Origin: Desulfobulbaceae bacterium UBA5611
GTDB lineage: Bacteria; Desulfobacterota; Desulfobulbia; Desulfobulbales; Desulfocapsaceae
Assembly (NCBI GenBank): GCA_002424635.1
Contig: DIKT01000045.1
Coordinates: forward strand, 1 to 48,877
DNA: 48,877 nt
Reading direction: 5' to 3'
A model generated the notes under the pieces. That model worked only from the letters and a program-made list of their open reading frames with translations, had not been told where the DNA came from and ran no database searches. The translations under genes and the position numbers were made by a program. Shown here one piece after another: positions 25,780 to 35,178 of this stretch. Positions within the stretch are counted from its first letter, which is position 1. Each line of letters opens with the position of its first letter.

Positions 25780-28506
25780 TTATTGAAACAACTCAGGCTT
25801 GGCCACACCATACCCCTGGGCATAATCAACGCCGATTTCCTTCAACATTGCGATGATGGCATCGTTTTCGGCAAATTCGGCGATAGTGCTCAGGCCCATC
25901 ACATGGCCCACATGATTGATCGATTCGACCAAAGCGCGGTCGATCTTGCTGTTAACAATGGCCTTGACAAACATGCCATCAATCTTCAGGAAATCTACTT
26001 CAAGGTTCTTCAGATAGGCAAATGAGGATAAGCCACTGCCAAAATCATCCAGTGAAAAACGGCAACCCATTTCGCGCAGGGTGCGCATAAACTGACGCGC
26101 TTTGTCGAGGTTGGCGATGACTGCAGTTTCGGTGATTTCGAAACACAAACGCTTCGTGTCCACCTGGTAGGCCCCAATCTGGTCAATGACATATTTGAGA
26201 AATCCTTTATCCGACAGGGTCTGGCCGGAAAGGTTGATAGCATATACATAAGGGCAATCAGCACCCTTACCCGCCATGATCGACAGGGCTTCACGAACCA
26301 CCCAGCGGTCAATCTGCGGCATCAGGTGATAGCGTTCCGCTACGGGCAGGAAGGAACCTGGCGGGTAGAGGGTGCCATCATCTTCTTTCATTCTGACAAG
26401 CAGCTCCAAATGCTGCTCATCGTCCTCCATAAGGGCAGTCATGCGCTGGGCGTAGAGGACGAACTGGTTATTTTCCAGCCCCTTGTTAATCCGCGATAGC
26501 CATTCGAGTTGGCTGTTGTGTTGTTGCTTTAAGTCATTGTCATCTGAGTAATAGACGTGGATGCGGTTGCCGCCCTCCTCCTTGGCGGCATAGCAGGCGG
26601 CATCGACAGTATAAAAAAGTTCGCTCAGGGTGTGGACGTGATCCGGGGTGATTCCGGTTAAACCGACACTGGCGCTCACCTTGAACACCTTATTATCGAA
26701 GGAAAAGCGAAATTCCTGCACCACTTGCAATAAATCTGTAATGAGCTTGTACCCTTTATCGATGCTGCATCCCATAAACAGCATGGCGAACTCATCCCCT
26801 CCCAGACGGGCTAAGGTGTCTGAGCTTCGGATCTTGTCCTTCAGTTGGGCCGCAATCTGCCGGAGCAGTAAATCGCCTGCCATATGACCGCAGGTGTCAT
26901 TAACCACTTTGAACTGATCCAGATCAAGATAGGCGAGACAATGGGTCCGTTTTTCCGTGGAGGCATCAGCAATCGCATTATTAACAATACGATCAAACTC
27001 ATAACGGTTGATCAGGCCTGTCAAGGTATCATGCTGTGCCTGAAAAAGTAGTTGCTGGGACAATGAACGTAAGGCCGTAACATCGTGAAGGACGGTGACA
27101 GCCCCGAAATTGTTACCATGGAGATCATGCAGTGGGGCCGCCGACTTTCGCACCACAAACTCCTGACCGTCAGCACGATTAAGAATCACCTCTTCAATCG
27201 TGCTGGTTGGATCAGTCAGCCAGCCGCTGTCAACAGGTGCGGTTTTATCTTCCGAAATGAAATGGATCAAGGACTGTAAAGTCTTGCCGCTGGCCTCGCC
27301 AAGAGTAATTCCGGTCAGGCGTTCGGCAGTGTTATTCATATAAGTGACCAGGCCGCCTTCGTCACTCGTGATCACCGCATCGGCGATCCCCTCCAGTGTA
27401 GCCTGGGCCCGTTCCTTCTCGAAGTGCAGGGCATACCGGGTATGATCGAGCCGCGTCAGCATGCCATTGATGCTGTTGGCAAGACTGGTGAGCTCATCAT
27501 TGCCCTTGAGCCCCTGCAGGCGAACAGCGATAGTGGCAGAGTCGCCGACATGTTTTACCTTTTCACTCAACAACGCCAAGCGTGACAATACCAGTTTATC
27601 GAACAGCCAGCTGAAGGCCATCAGTACCAGGGCGATCAACATCATAGACCAAAACAAAAAAATGAGGCTCATTTTTCCCTGCTCAAAAATACGTCGGTCG
27701 CTCACTGTGCGGACGATGAGTTTATCAGGGCTACCGATATTGTCGATCAAGGCATATCCTGCCACCTCCTGCTCATTCAAGGGTCTTGCTGTCAAACCGC
27801 CATGTTGCTGTAGTATTGTCGCTGCAGCGGCGAGCCGGTCCGCAGATAACTGCTGATTGGCCAGATTATCGATGGTGATATGGGCATCGATAACCTGTTC
27901 AATATGCTGCACTAACGATTGATCAATAGAGCGGAGCATAATCAACCTGCCGTTTGGTAAGCCCTGACCATCGCTAGGCAGGATGTCGCATGCGGAAACA
28001 ATGAAGATTTCTTCCGTTGTCCAAAATAATCCGGCAACATTGCTCCGGTCGGAACCTGCTTTCAGCAGAACGCCCCCTTTCGACGCCGCCCGTTCAATGA
28101 ACTCCGGGATGGGCCAGGGTTGCCCGCTTTTGACATCAAAGCCCTTCTTGAACAAAGGTTTCCCTTCGACATCGACAAGAATAATAGCTTTTATTTTCAA
28201 ATGACCGAAGATCTCAGGTCCATAGTTGCTTTCAATATAGTCTGGCTTGGGCTCCACCATGTATTGATAGGTATCGTCCCACTCTGCCCAATCGCTGACT
28301 ATGCCATCAAGCTGTTGCGTCTGGTCTGCCAGAAGTCTTTCAGCGCTCCTGACTTGAATCAGGGTTTTGTCCAACTCAAGCTGAGAATAGCCCTTTACCA
28401 GTACCGTCCGCGCGGCAATAAATTGGGTGGCAAATAACACCAGCATGCCCCCTGCGACCACTGCGACCATTTTGGTCCGGAGACCTTTGAAGTGTATTCC
28501 TAACAT
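25780..28506 (-). CDS. Membrane-bound c-di-GMP turnover protein: CHASE4-like sensor, PAS, GGDEF and EAL
   Basis: The protein has 908 aa. Transmembrane helices at about residues 12-32 and 277-298 flank a periplasmic CHASE4-like sensor containing SDWAEWDDTYQYM. A HAMP-like linker follows, then a PAS domain (about 365-480), GGDEF (about 490-655) and EAL (about 665-905). The cyclase motif GGDEF is intact, with an RSSD inhibitory site five residues before it. The phosphodiesterase side keeps ELLVR, EITET, DDFGSG and KID. Both activities could be functional. The gene is monocistronic, preceded by a cluster of TGACCA/TGGTCA half-sites. Confidence 0.92.
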   Translation of the reverse strand: MLGIHFKGLRTKMVAVVAGGMLVLFATQFIAARTVLVKGYSQLELDKTLIQVRSAERLLADQTQQLDGIVSDWAEWDDTYQYMVEPKPDYIESNYGPEIFGHLKIKAIILVDVEGKPLFKKGFDVKSGQPWPIPEFIERAASKGGVLLKAGSDRSNVAGLFWTTEEIFIVSACDILPSDGQGLPNGRLIMLRSIDQSLVQHIEQVIDAHITIDNLANQQLSADRLAAAATILQQHGGLTARPLNEQEVAGYALIDNIGSPDKLIVRTVSDRRIFEQGKMSLIFLFWSMMLIALVLMAFSWLFDKLVLSRLALLSEKVKHVGDSATIAVRLQGLKGNDELTSLANSINGMLTRLDHTRYALHFEKERAQATLEGIADAVITSDEGGLVTYMNNTAERLTGITLGEASGKTLQSLIHFISEDKTAPVDSGWLTDPTSTIEEVILNRADGQEFVVRKSAAPLHDLHGNNFGAVTVLHDVTALRSLSQQLLFQAQHDTLTGLINRYEFDRIVNNAIADASTEKRTHCLAYLDLDQFKVVNDTCGHMAGDLLLRQIAAQLKDKIRSSDTLARLGGDEFAMLFMGCSIDKGYKLITDLLQVVQEFRFSFDNKVFKVSASVGLTGITPDHVHTLSELFYTVDAACYAAKEEGGNRIHVYYSDDNDLKQQHNSQLEWLSRINKGLENNQFVLYAQRMTALMEDDEQHLELLVRMKEDDGTLYPPGSFLPVAERYHLMPQIDRWVVREALSIMAGKGADCPYVYAINLSGQTLSDKGFLKYVIDQIGAYQVDTKRLCFEITETAVIANLDKARQFMRTLREMGCRFSLDDFGSGLSSFAYLKNLEVDFLKIDGMFVKAIVNSKIDRALVESINHVGHVMGLSTIAEFAENDAIIAMLKEIGVDYAQGYGVAKPELFQ

Positions 28507-28922
28507 TCAATTTCCTGGTCAATATCGTTTGAGCAATATTGATAGAAGATAAACAACCTGATTCCGATACTAGGATAGGAAAAAATCGGTCTGACCACGT
28601 TTAGATAAAGAGTAAAGTGATCTTTCCTTGATTTCTAGGCATGACAGAGCCGGATTTTTCAGGACATTGGCCTACAATGACCAATTTGCAGTTTGAGGTT
28701 GGTCATCAATAGAGGATACTAAATCAGTTATGCTACTTTTTTGCAATTGGTAAAATTGGTCAAAAGTCAATGGTCATAGATAGTTGAATTGCTTGGAATG
28801 TTATTGCCTAATACGGTTTTTTTCATCCAGTTATAACGAAAGCTCGCATCCATGAAAAAGTAAGTAAAAATTTTTCCCGCAGACCTATAATTGATGTTCT
28901 GAAGATATGGTCGCAAAAGAAA
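28507..28922. other. 416-bp intergenic region upstream of the GGDEF/EAL gene
   Basis: No gene seen. It contains an inverted repeat ATGACCAA (28677-28684) / TTGGTCAT (28699-28706) with a 14-bp spacer, and two further TGGTCA half-sites at about 28757-28762 and 28771-28776. The region should hold the promoter of the leftward GGDEF/EAL gene. The rightmost part is the 3' side of the tetR gene. Confidence 0.45.
28677..28777. promoter_or_regulatory. Cluster of TGACCA/TGGTCA half-sites
   Basis: Four copies of a TTGGTCA-like half-site in 100 bp, two arranged as a perfect 8-bp inverted repeat, lie 170-270 bp upstream of the GGDEF/EAL start codon. They may bind an unknown regulator; the neighbouring TetR has a different, better candidate operator at 31028-31068. 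Confidence 0.35.
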
Positions 28923-29567
28923 CTAGGGAAGATCCTGATTTTCCCGGGCTGTCTCTTCCCTTTTTGCCAGTTCAGCTAAGGCCTTCGTCGTGAGGTGCGG
29001 TCTGATCACATTGCGCAGCAGATCGATTCCCCTTTGAAGCGTGACGTCATTGACCTCTTCCCCGCCCACTTCCAGATAGTTGAGCCAGAACAGAGTCACC
29101 AGCCAGATTTCCTCGGTAAAGAGGGCCATCGCCTTTTCGGACATAGGCTTTAAGGTGCCGGTGGCAACAGAGTAGTCATTGGATTGCCGGATAACGGTGA
29201 GCATGGTGTGGTGGGTGTGGAGAAAACGGTCCTTGAGAAGCGGATCGTTCATGATCAGGGCGGTCAGTTCACGCTTGAAAAAGCGATAGCGCCAGTTATA
29301 CGCCTGGATCATGGCAAAGGTTTGCTCTATCGTTTCCAGGGTGCCGGGCTGAAACTTGGCGAGGACCAGTTGGTACTGTTCCAGACCGTAGGCGTCCATC
29401 TGCACGAAGATGGCGCGGATGATGTCTTCCTTGTTGCGAAAATGATAGTAGAGATTGCCGGGGCTGATGCCGACCGCCGTGGCAATATGATTGGTGGTCA
29501 CTCCTTTGGTGCCCTGCTCATTAAAGAGTTGGATGGCTGCCTCGATGATTTTATCACTGGTTTTCAT
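28923..29567 (-). CDS. TetR/AcrR family transcriptional regulator
   Basis: The protein has 214 aa. The N-terminal helix-turn-helix (about residues 5-50) reads IIEAAIQLFNEQG, ATAVGISPGNLYYHFRNKEDII, the standard TetR DNA-binding core. The C-terminal 160 residues form the helical ligand-binding and dimer region. It is downstream of the B12-binding radical SAM gene on the same strand with an 87-bp gap. The large palindrome upstream of that gene is the likely operator, giving an autoregulated pair. The ligand is unknown. Confidence 0.92.
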   Translation of the reverse strand: MKTSDKIIEAAIQLFNEQGTKGVTTNHIATAVGISPGNLYYHFRNKEDIIRAIFVQMDAYGLEQYQLVLAKFQPGTLETIEQTFAMIQAYNWRYRFFKRELTALIMNDPLLKDRFLHTHHTMLTVIRQSNDYSVATGTLKPMSEKAMALFTEEIWLVTLFWLNYLEVGGEEVNDVTLQRGIDLLRNVIRPHLTTKALAELAKREETARENQDLP

Positions 29568-29654
29568 AGTTTATATGTTACCAGATCGAGTTCATGATGA
29601 CCATTGCAAAGCCTGCCGCAACATCCTTTCTTTCCTGTCCAGTTTGTTTGCGCC

Positions 29655-31013
29655 TTAATAATCCAAATGGGCTAAACGTATCTTTTTGAGAACGATGCCG
29701 AACAGGCGTATCCGCTGTAGCATGCCTTGCAGACCGAAGCGGGCAAGAGTGGGGATTATCCTGTAAAACGGCACTGCTTTGGCCCAGAGGTTGGCCATCT
29801 CCTGATGAAACTCTGCCAGCGGCAGAGTGGTGGGAAGAAGGGCATGGACCATGTCGTATAGTTCCGGTTTATGGCTCAGGATCTCTGCATAGCGTTCGGT
29901 ATAGAGTTTGGTGCCGGGAAGCGGCGTCATGACGGTGAAGGTGGCGTATTTGTGCTTCAGACGGCGGACATAGGCCAGCAGATTGCGAAAGTCCTCACGG
30001 CTGTAGTCCGGATTGACCATATAAGAGGCGTACATCATGATCCCCAGTCCATCCAGGATTTTGACGGCCTGTTCTTGCTGCGCTGTGGTTATCCCCTTGT
30101 TCATGGTTTTAAGGCGTTGGTCGGAAAAATCTTCCATCCCTACGAATACCTGAGCCAGGCCGATTTTTGCCCACTTGGCAAATAACTCCGGGTACCTGAT
30201 GATGGTATCCACCCGACCATAGAGAAAATAGTTTTTTTTGATCCCCGCTTCCTGGATCAGGTCGGCCAGCCGGTCCATCCGCTTTGCATCGCACATGGAT
30301 TCGTCATCGCAGAAAAAAACATTCGGCTCGGCAATGTTCTTCAGTTCAGCCACCACTGCCGCCGGATCGCGGCGCAGGTATTTTCCGCCGGTGATGGACC
30401 AGAGGGCACAAAAGTTACAGCGGGCGGTGCAGCCCAGCGAGGTCCGCACCGAGGCCAGGGGCTTGAACCATTCACTGAAATAATGTTTCCGGTGGCGGGC
30501 GGTCAGTGAGCGATCGGGAAAAGGGAGGTCGTTCAGGTCGGTATAGGGCCGTGGCGCGCTGAACACCATTCCCTCCGGGCATGGGACGGCAATTCCTTTG
30601 ATCTCCGAGAGGCGTGTTCCTGCTTGCCAGGCTACGGCGATCTCGCGCAGAGTAAAAACCCCTTCGCCGATGACCACGAGATCAATATTCGGTTCATTGA
30701 AATCTACCGGCTGCACTGTGGCATGGTGCCCTCCCACCACAACGAAGAGTTCCGGGCAGATGGTCTTGAGGCGGGTCGCAATATCCTTAATGATATTGAC
30801 GTGGCTGGTGAAGCCGGTAAGGCCCACTATATCCGGCTGAAACCTGCGGCAAGCCTCCTCGATATCCGGCTCCAGCCGGGCATCAAGGACTTCTACGATG
30901 TGGCCGTCCAGCTGGAGACCGGCCCCTAGATATTCCATGGCCAATGGCTCAAACAAAAAAAACTGATCTATAAGAGGGTTGTGGCTGGGAGGCTGGATGA
31001 GCAGTACTTTCAT
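29655..31013 (-). CDS. B12-binding domain radical SAM protein
   Basis: The protein has 452 aa. The N-terminal cobalamin-binding-type domain (about residues 1-150) contains GLTGFTSHV and VVGGHHATVQP and lacks the DxHxxG motif. The radical SAM core has SLGCTARCNFCAL near residues 192-202. The C-terminal tail is hydrophobic and basic. Relatives include hopanoid methylases and lipid- or bacteriochlorin-modifying enzymes; the substrate here is unknown. A strong AAGGAG precedes the ATG at 31013, and a 41-bp palindrome immediately upstream is probably the TetR operator. Confidence 0.88.
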   Translation of the reverse strand: MKVLLIQPPSHNPLIDQFFLFEPLAMEYLGAGLQLDGHIVEVLDARLEPDIEEACRRFQPDIVGLTGFTSHVNIIKDIATRLKTICPELFVVVGGHHATVQPVDFNEPNIDLVVIGEGVFTLREIAVAWQAGTRLSEIKGIAVPCPEGMVFSAPRPYTDLNDLPFPDRSLTARHRKHYFSEWFKPLASVRTSLGCTARCNFCALWSITGGKYLRRDPAAVVAELKNIAEPNVFFCDDESMCDAKRMDRLADLIQEAGIKKNYFLYGRVDTIIRYPELFAKWAKIGLAQVFVGMEDFSDQRLKTMNKGITTAQQEQAVKILDGLGIMMYASYMVNPDYSREDFRNLLAYVRRLKHKYATFTVMTPLPGTKLYTERYAEILSHKPELYDMVHALLPTTLPLAEFHQEMANLWAKAVPFYRIIPTLARFGLQGMLQRIRLFGIVLKKIRLAHLDY

Positions 31014-31027
31014 AGATCTCTCTCCTT

Positions 31028-31068
31028 TTTTAGAGTATTTATTCTAAAATAGAACAAATACTCTAAAA
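31028..31068 (-). promoter_or_regulatory. 41-bp palindromic operator upstream of the radical SAM-tetR pair
   Basis: Arms TTTTAGAGTATTT (31028-31040) and AAATACTCTAAAA (31056-31068) are perfect 13-bp inverted repeats, with a nested TTCT/AGAA pair centred at 31048. It lies 15 bp upstream of the radical SAM start codon and overlaps where a promoter should be. The length and dyad are typical of TetR-family sites, and a tetR gene follows in the same operon. Confidence 0.75.
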
Positions 31069-31421
31069 CAACAAGGGAAATAATGATTGAGTCAAGGTCA
31101 GGTTACCAGTATGAGCTTGCAACCAGCCAGCTTTATGATCATCGACTTCCGTAATTCAGCCAGGCTGCAGATCGGGCCGACCCTTCTTGACTTTCATTTT
31201 TGCCAAATGATACAATCAACAAATAAGGTTATACCAAGGGCATCGTGTTTCAAATAATGGTTACCTCATCATGATTTGAATAAACATTGTATTATTTCCA
31301 CATTAGCCGCAGGAATCCAACTGTTTCCCCTGATCCGTCCGGCACACTGACCGGTCAAGTCCAGTTTGCAATAGTTTAAGAAATGATTCAACCAGGCCGG
31401 TCAATCCGAAAAGGAGGCATT
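31069..31421. other. Intergenic region between divergent radical SAM and FAD/Rieske genes
   Basis: About 350 bp with no gene recognised. The left end carries the palindrome listed separately; the right end carries the AAGGAGG ribosome site of the oxidoreductase at about 31410-31416. I see no clear promoter pair or stable hairpin between them. Confidence 0.4.
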
Positions 31422-32924
31422 ATGAGCACTGAGTCACTTTGGAAAGCAACTGCAACAAAACAGGAGTTTCCAGTCCTTTCAGGTCATCGGGAAGCGGATG
31501 TGGTGATCATCGGGGGCGGTATAACAGGCATTACAACCGCCTTGCACCTTTCGCGGTCCGGGAAATCCGTTGTCGTTCTTGAAGCCCGCAGAATCGGACA
31601 GGGCACAACGGGCTGCTCAACCGGTAACTTATATGCTTCTGTTGATACATTTCTGTACCGTATCAAAGATAAATGGGATCAAAAAACAGCATCTTCAGTT
31701 GCTTATGCAAGAAGAGAAACGGTTGATGAGATCGAAGAAAGAGTCCGGGAGTTTAATCTGAACTGCAACTTTTACCGTTGCCCCCATTATCTTTATACAA
31801 CCAAAGAAGAGGACTCCCACCATCTTGATCGCGAATTTGAAAGTTTGCGGGAAGCGGGATTACACCCTGCTTTCGTAACGGAAACACCGCTTCCCTTCCC
31901 GGTTTTTTCTGCTGTAAAAATAGAAAACCAGGCGCAGTTTCAGCCGCTTTTATATATTCAGATGCTTGCGAAAGCCATTCTTTCCGATACATGCGTCATC
32001 TTTGAAAATTCAAAGGTGCTCGAGATCGACTCAGAACGAATGATGGTGTCCACTGCTCAAGGAACAGTGCAGGCGAAGAAAATCGTGATGGCGACTCATA
32101 CCCCTAAAGGATTTAATATTCTCCAAACCGAGCTCGGGCCTTATCGGGAATACGGTATCGCGGCTGAGCTTAAAACAGATTCCTACCCCAAAGGAATCTT
32201 CTGGAGCATGGAGGAGCCAAGCCACTCAATCCGCTCGTATGAGAATAATGGGAAGAAATTTTTGGTTGTTATAGGAGAGATGCATAAGACCGGTCAGCAG
32301 GAAGAAGGCATTGATTATTTTAAGAAGGTTGAAGCGTATATGAGATCGAACTTTGATGTTGAAACTATAACCTTTCGATGGTCCGCCCAGCATTATCATG
32401 CGGCGGACGAGCTGCCCTATATTGGTAAGACTGTCTCGTCTGACCATGTTTATGTTGCGACTGGTTTTGGTACTGATGGTTTAACCTACGGCTCGCTTGC
32501 CGCCCGGATAATTGCAGACGACATTGTTGGCCGATATAATCCATGGTCCGGTATTTTCAAAGCACGCCGGTTTAAACCCGTTAAATCTATCAAAAATTTT
32601 GCACAGGAAAACATGAATGTGGCGGTTCAATACGCCAAAGATTATTTTTCCCCGACACATCTTGAAAAACTGGAGGACGTCAAGCCTGGCCAAGGAAAAG
32701 TTGTTGAGATCGAAGACGAAAAGCTCGGAGCATCAATGGATGATCAGGGAAGAATTACGGCGATAAAACGGATCTGCACCCATCTTGGCTGCATCGTGAA
32801 TTGGAATGATATGGAAAAAAGCTGGGATTGCCCTTGCCATGGAAGCCGGTTCGATCAAAACGGAGAGGTCATCGAAGGCCCCGCACTCAAGGCACTGGTG
32901 AGCAGGAGGATTGAGAAGCTTTAA
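31422..32924 (+). CDS. FAD-dependent oxidoreductase with C-terminal Rieske domain
   Basis: The product is 500 aa from ATG 31422, which has AAGGAGG 6 nt upstream; an earlier in-frame ATG at 31383 is not used on this evidence. A DAO-type FAD domain opens with VVIIGGGITGITTALHLSRSG (about residues 27-47), followed by GTTGCSTGNLYAS and, near residue 345, HVYVATGFGTDGLTYG. The last 90 residues are a Rieske domain with CTHLGC and CPCHGSRFD binding a 2Fe-2S cluster. Such fusions are widespread; the substrate is unknown, an amine or amino acid being usual for the DAO fold. It has no obvious operon partner. Confidence 0.9.
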   Translation: MSTESLWKATATKQEFPVLSGHREADVVIIGGGITGITTALHLSRSGKSVVVLEARRIGQGTTGCSTGNLYASVDTFLYRIKDKWDQKTASSVAYARRETVDEIEERVREFNLNCNFYRCPHYLYTTKEEDSHHLDREFESLREAGLHPAFVTETPLPFPVFSAVKIENQAQFQPLLYIQMLAKAILSDTCVIFENSKVLEIDSERMMVSTAQGTVQAKKIVMATHTPKGFNILQTELGPYREYGIAAELKTDSYPKGIFWSMEEPSHSIRSYENNGKKFLVVIGEMHKTGQQEEGIDYFKKVEAYMRSNFDVETITFRWSAQHYHAADELPYIGKTVSSDHVYVATGFGTDGLTYGSLAARIIADDIVGRYNPWSGIFKARRFKPVKSIKNFAQENMNVAVQYAKDYFSPTHLEKLEDVKPGQGKVVEIEDEKLGASMDDQGRITAIKRICTHLGCIVNWNDMEKSWDCPCHGSRFDQNGEVIEGPALKALVSRRIEKL

Positions 32925-33138
32925 CCTGAAGACAGTTAAGTTGCTGTATCGAGAGAATTATTCAACCATGATACTGATAAGCGCCGGTAAAGGCTTAAAG
33001 AGTTCATTTCAAGACAACGACAGAGTCATTAAGTTCTTTTTTCCGGAATAGATGCGGCCACGGGTCAGATAGTCGGGCTGCTTTTTCTGATGCCGCCCGG
33101 CTATCTTCATTAATGGATAAAAACTAAAGGGGAAGCAA

Positions 33139-34449
33139 ATGCGAGCGATTCATCTGTCAGGTTTACTGTTTGCAGGTTGTCTGTTGACAACAGGTTCAGG
33201 CATTGCTACGGCCGCCGATCTGAATCCCATGGAACAACTGGGCAAAAACTTGTTTTTTGATAACATCTCAGATCCGGATCGGATGTCCTGTGCAGAATGC
33301 CATGCGCCGGAAGTTGGCTTTACCGGTCCCATTGCCGGCATAAATAAAAATGGTTCCGTCTACAGGGGCGCCGTACCGACCCGTTTCGGCAACCGTAAGC
33401 CACCCAGCGCCGCCTATGCCACCTTGAGCCCGGTCTTCCATTATGATGCCGCCGAAGAGCTTTTTGTCGGCGGTAATTTCTGGGACGGTCGGGCCACCGG
33501 GGATATCCTTGGTAATCCTGCAGCTGATCAGGCCGGCGGTCCTTTTTTAAATCCGGTTGAACACAACATGGTCGACAAAAAGGCAGTGTGCGAACAAGTG
33601 GCGGCTAAAAATTATGCCTCGCTTTTTCCGGTTGTTTTCAGCGAACCAATTAAATGCGATACAGAGCAGAATGTGGATATGAATTATGATCGCATTGCCC
33701 TGGCCATCGCCGCCTATGAAGGTTCCAGCGAGGTCAATCAGTTTTCCTCAAAGTTCGACGCCTACCTGGCCGGTGATGCTGAACTCAGTGACATTGAAAT
33801 GCAGGGCCTGGCGCTTTTTACCGGCAAGGCCCAGTGTTCGGCCTGCCATCCCGTGGAACCCGGCCCCAATGGCGAACCGCCGCTACTTACCGATTTCACC
33901 TTTGATAATCTCGGTGTACCCCGTAATCCTGAAAATCCTTTTTATAAAATGGATAAGGTTTATCTCGATGACGGCTCGGCCATCAATCCTGAAGGCATTA
34001 ACTGGGTCGATCCGGGCCTGGGAGGTTTTATCGCTACTGTCCCGGCATATGCGGCCTTGGCCGGAGACAATCTGGGCAAACATAAGGTCCCAACTCTTCG
34101 CAATGTCGACCAGCGTTATGGTAAATCTTTTCCGAAGGCCTTTGGCCATAACGGTTATTTCAAGAGCCTGAAGGCCATTGTCCATTTTTACAATACCAGT
34201 GCCACGAAAGACACCTGCCCCGATCCTTTCACCACCGAACAAAATGCCTTGAAAATGGACTGCTGGCCTGAAGCAGAGGTTGTTATGAATGTCAACACTG
34301 AGGAACTGGGTGATCTCGGCTTGACAGATGCGGAAGAGGATGCGGTAGTAGCCTTTCTGGGCACACTCTCGGACGGATATGAAAAGAAAACCAAAAAAAT
34401 GAAATATCCTGTTTCAAAAGCTTTCCCCCTGGTGATCCAGGCCAAATAA
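33139..34449 (+). CDS. Periplasmic di-haem cytochrome c peroxidase (CcpA/MauG superfamily)
   Basis: The protein has 436 aa. The signal peptide covers about residues 1-26 (cleavage after ATAA). Two haem-binding motifs are seen, CAECH near residue 52 and CSACH near residue 233, one in each cytochrome c domain as in bacterial di-haem peroxidases. These enzymes reduce hydrogen peroxide with electrons from a periplasmic cytochrome, or in the MauG branch oxidise proteins; the sequence does not decide. ATG 33139 has AAGGGGA upstream. A hairpin follows the stop codon. Confidence 0.9.
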   Translation: MRAIHLSGLLFAGCLLTTGSGIATAADLNPMEQLGKNLFFDNISDPDRMSCAECHAPEVGFTGPIAGINKNGSVYRGAVPTRFGNRKPPSAAYATLSPVFHYDAAEELFVGGNFWDGRATGDILGNPAADQAGGPFLNPVEHNMVDKKAVCEQVAAKNYASLFPVVFSEPIKCDTEQNVDMNYDRIALAIAAYEGSSEVNQFSSKFDAYLAGDAELSDIEMQGLALFTGKAQCSACHPVEPGPNGEPPLLTDFTFDNLGVPRNPENPFYKMDKVYLDDGSAINPEGINWVDPGLGGFIATVPAYAALAGDNLGKHKVPTLRNVDQRYGKSFPKAFGHNGYFKSLKAIVHFYNTSATKDTCPDPFTTEQNALKMDCWPEAEVVMNVNTEELGDLGLTDAEEDAVVAFLGTLSDGYEKKTKKMKYPVSKAFPLVIQAK

Positions 34450-34459
34450 TTGCCGGATT

Positions 34460-34494
34460 GAGCGGAGGCAGCCTTCCAAGTATTGCCTCCGCTC
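34460..34494 (+). terminator. Hairpin after the di-haem peroxidase gene
   Basis: Perfect 11-bp arms GAGCGGAGGCA / TGCCTCCGCTC with a 13-nt loop begin about 10 bp after the stop codon. No T-run follows, so it is either an mRNA-stabilising hairpin or a poor terminator. Confidence 0.55.
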
Positions 34495-34728
34495 ATTGAT
34501 AGCAGAAAACAGGAGCTGCTCTTGAACTATCCCCCGCTTTTCAGTATTTGTTCCTGCTGCCGCACATCTGACCATATGGGCTATCATTTTTGGGTGTGAC
34601 TTGCCACCTCTCTTCTGTTGAGCTGGCGGAAAGCGGTGAAGCATGGTCAACAGGTCGGGCGGAAGACAACTGTAAACGGTCTGTTCATTGACGGCAAGAC
34701 CTCCTTAAACTCGTCCCCAATCCTGCCC

Positions 34729-35178
34729 TTACTGCTCCTTGAAGGGGTTCATGATCAGCACTGGGCAATGAGCCTGTTTCAGGACCTCTTCCACCACACT
34801 GCCGAGCAGGATCTTTTCCAGGCCTTTAGCGCCATGGGTGCTGATAATAATGAGGTCTGAATTTATTTCTTTGGCAAATTCGACTATCTTCTCGACCGGC
34901 TCACCGGATACCACCTGGCCGGTACATCCCGGACAATTTTTCTCGTTGTCATGGACCAGACTGTTCATTTTTTTCCTGGAAGCGATCTTAATGTCATCGC
35001 GGTATTGCGCTGCATAAGGAGCGCCGATCATGGCATCAGCCGGATAGGGTTCAATGACATGGAAGAAATGAATGACCGCCCCCAGTCTTTCAGCCACATA
35101 GCATGCATACGCCACGAGATGGTCGGTGGTTTTTTCCGAAAAATCGACAGGAACAACAATTTTTTTAATTGTTTTCAT
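34729..35178 (-). CDS. Universal stress protein (UspA family)
   Basis: The protein has 149 aa with a single Usp domain. It starts with IKKIVVPVDFSEKTTDHL and ends with the ATP-binding loop THGAKGLEKILLGSVVEEVLKQAHCPVLIM (G-x2-G-x-glycine-serine pattern present), so the ATP-binding class is likely. The function is general stress survival. ATG 35178 has AAGGAGGGGG upstream. An extended -10 promoter stands about 150 bp upstream. Confidence 0.93.
   Translation of the reverse strand: MKTIKKIVVPVDFSEKTTDHLVAYACYVAERLGAVIHFFHVIEPYPADAMIGAPYAAQYRDDIKIASRKKMNSLVHDNEKNCPGCTGQVVSGEPVEKIVEFAKEINSDLIIISTHGAKGLEKILLGSVVEEVLKQAHCPVLIMNPFKEQ

Noticed and set aside
34618..34860. 80-codon plus-strand frame partly antisense to the universal stress gene
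   Set aside because: No ribosome site or family similarity, and its second half is a shadow of the stress-protein gene.
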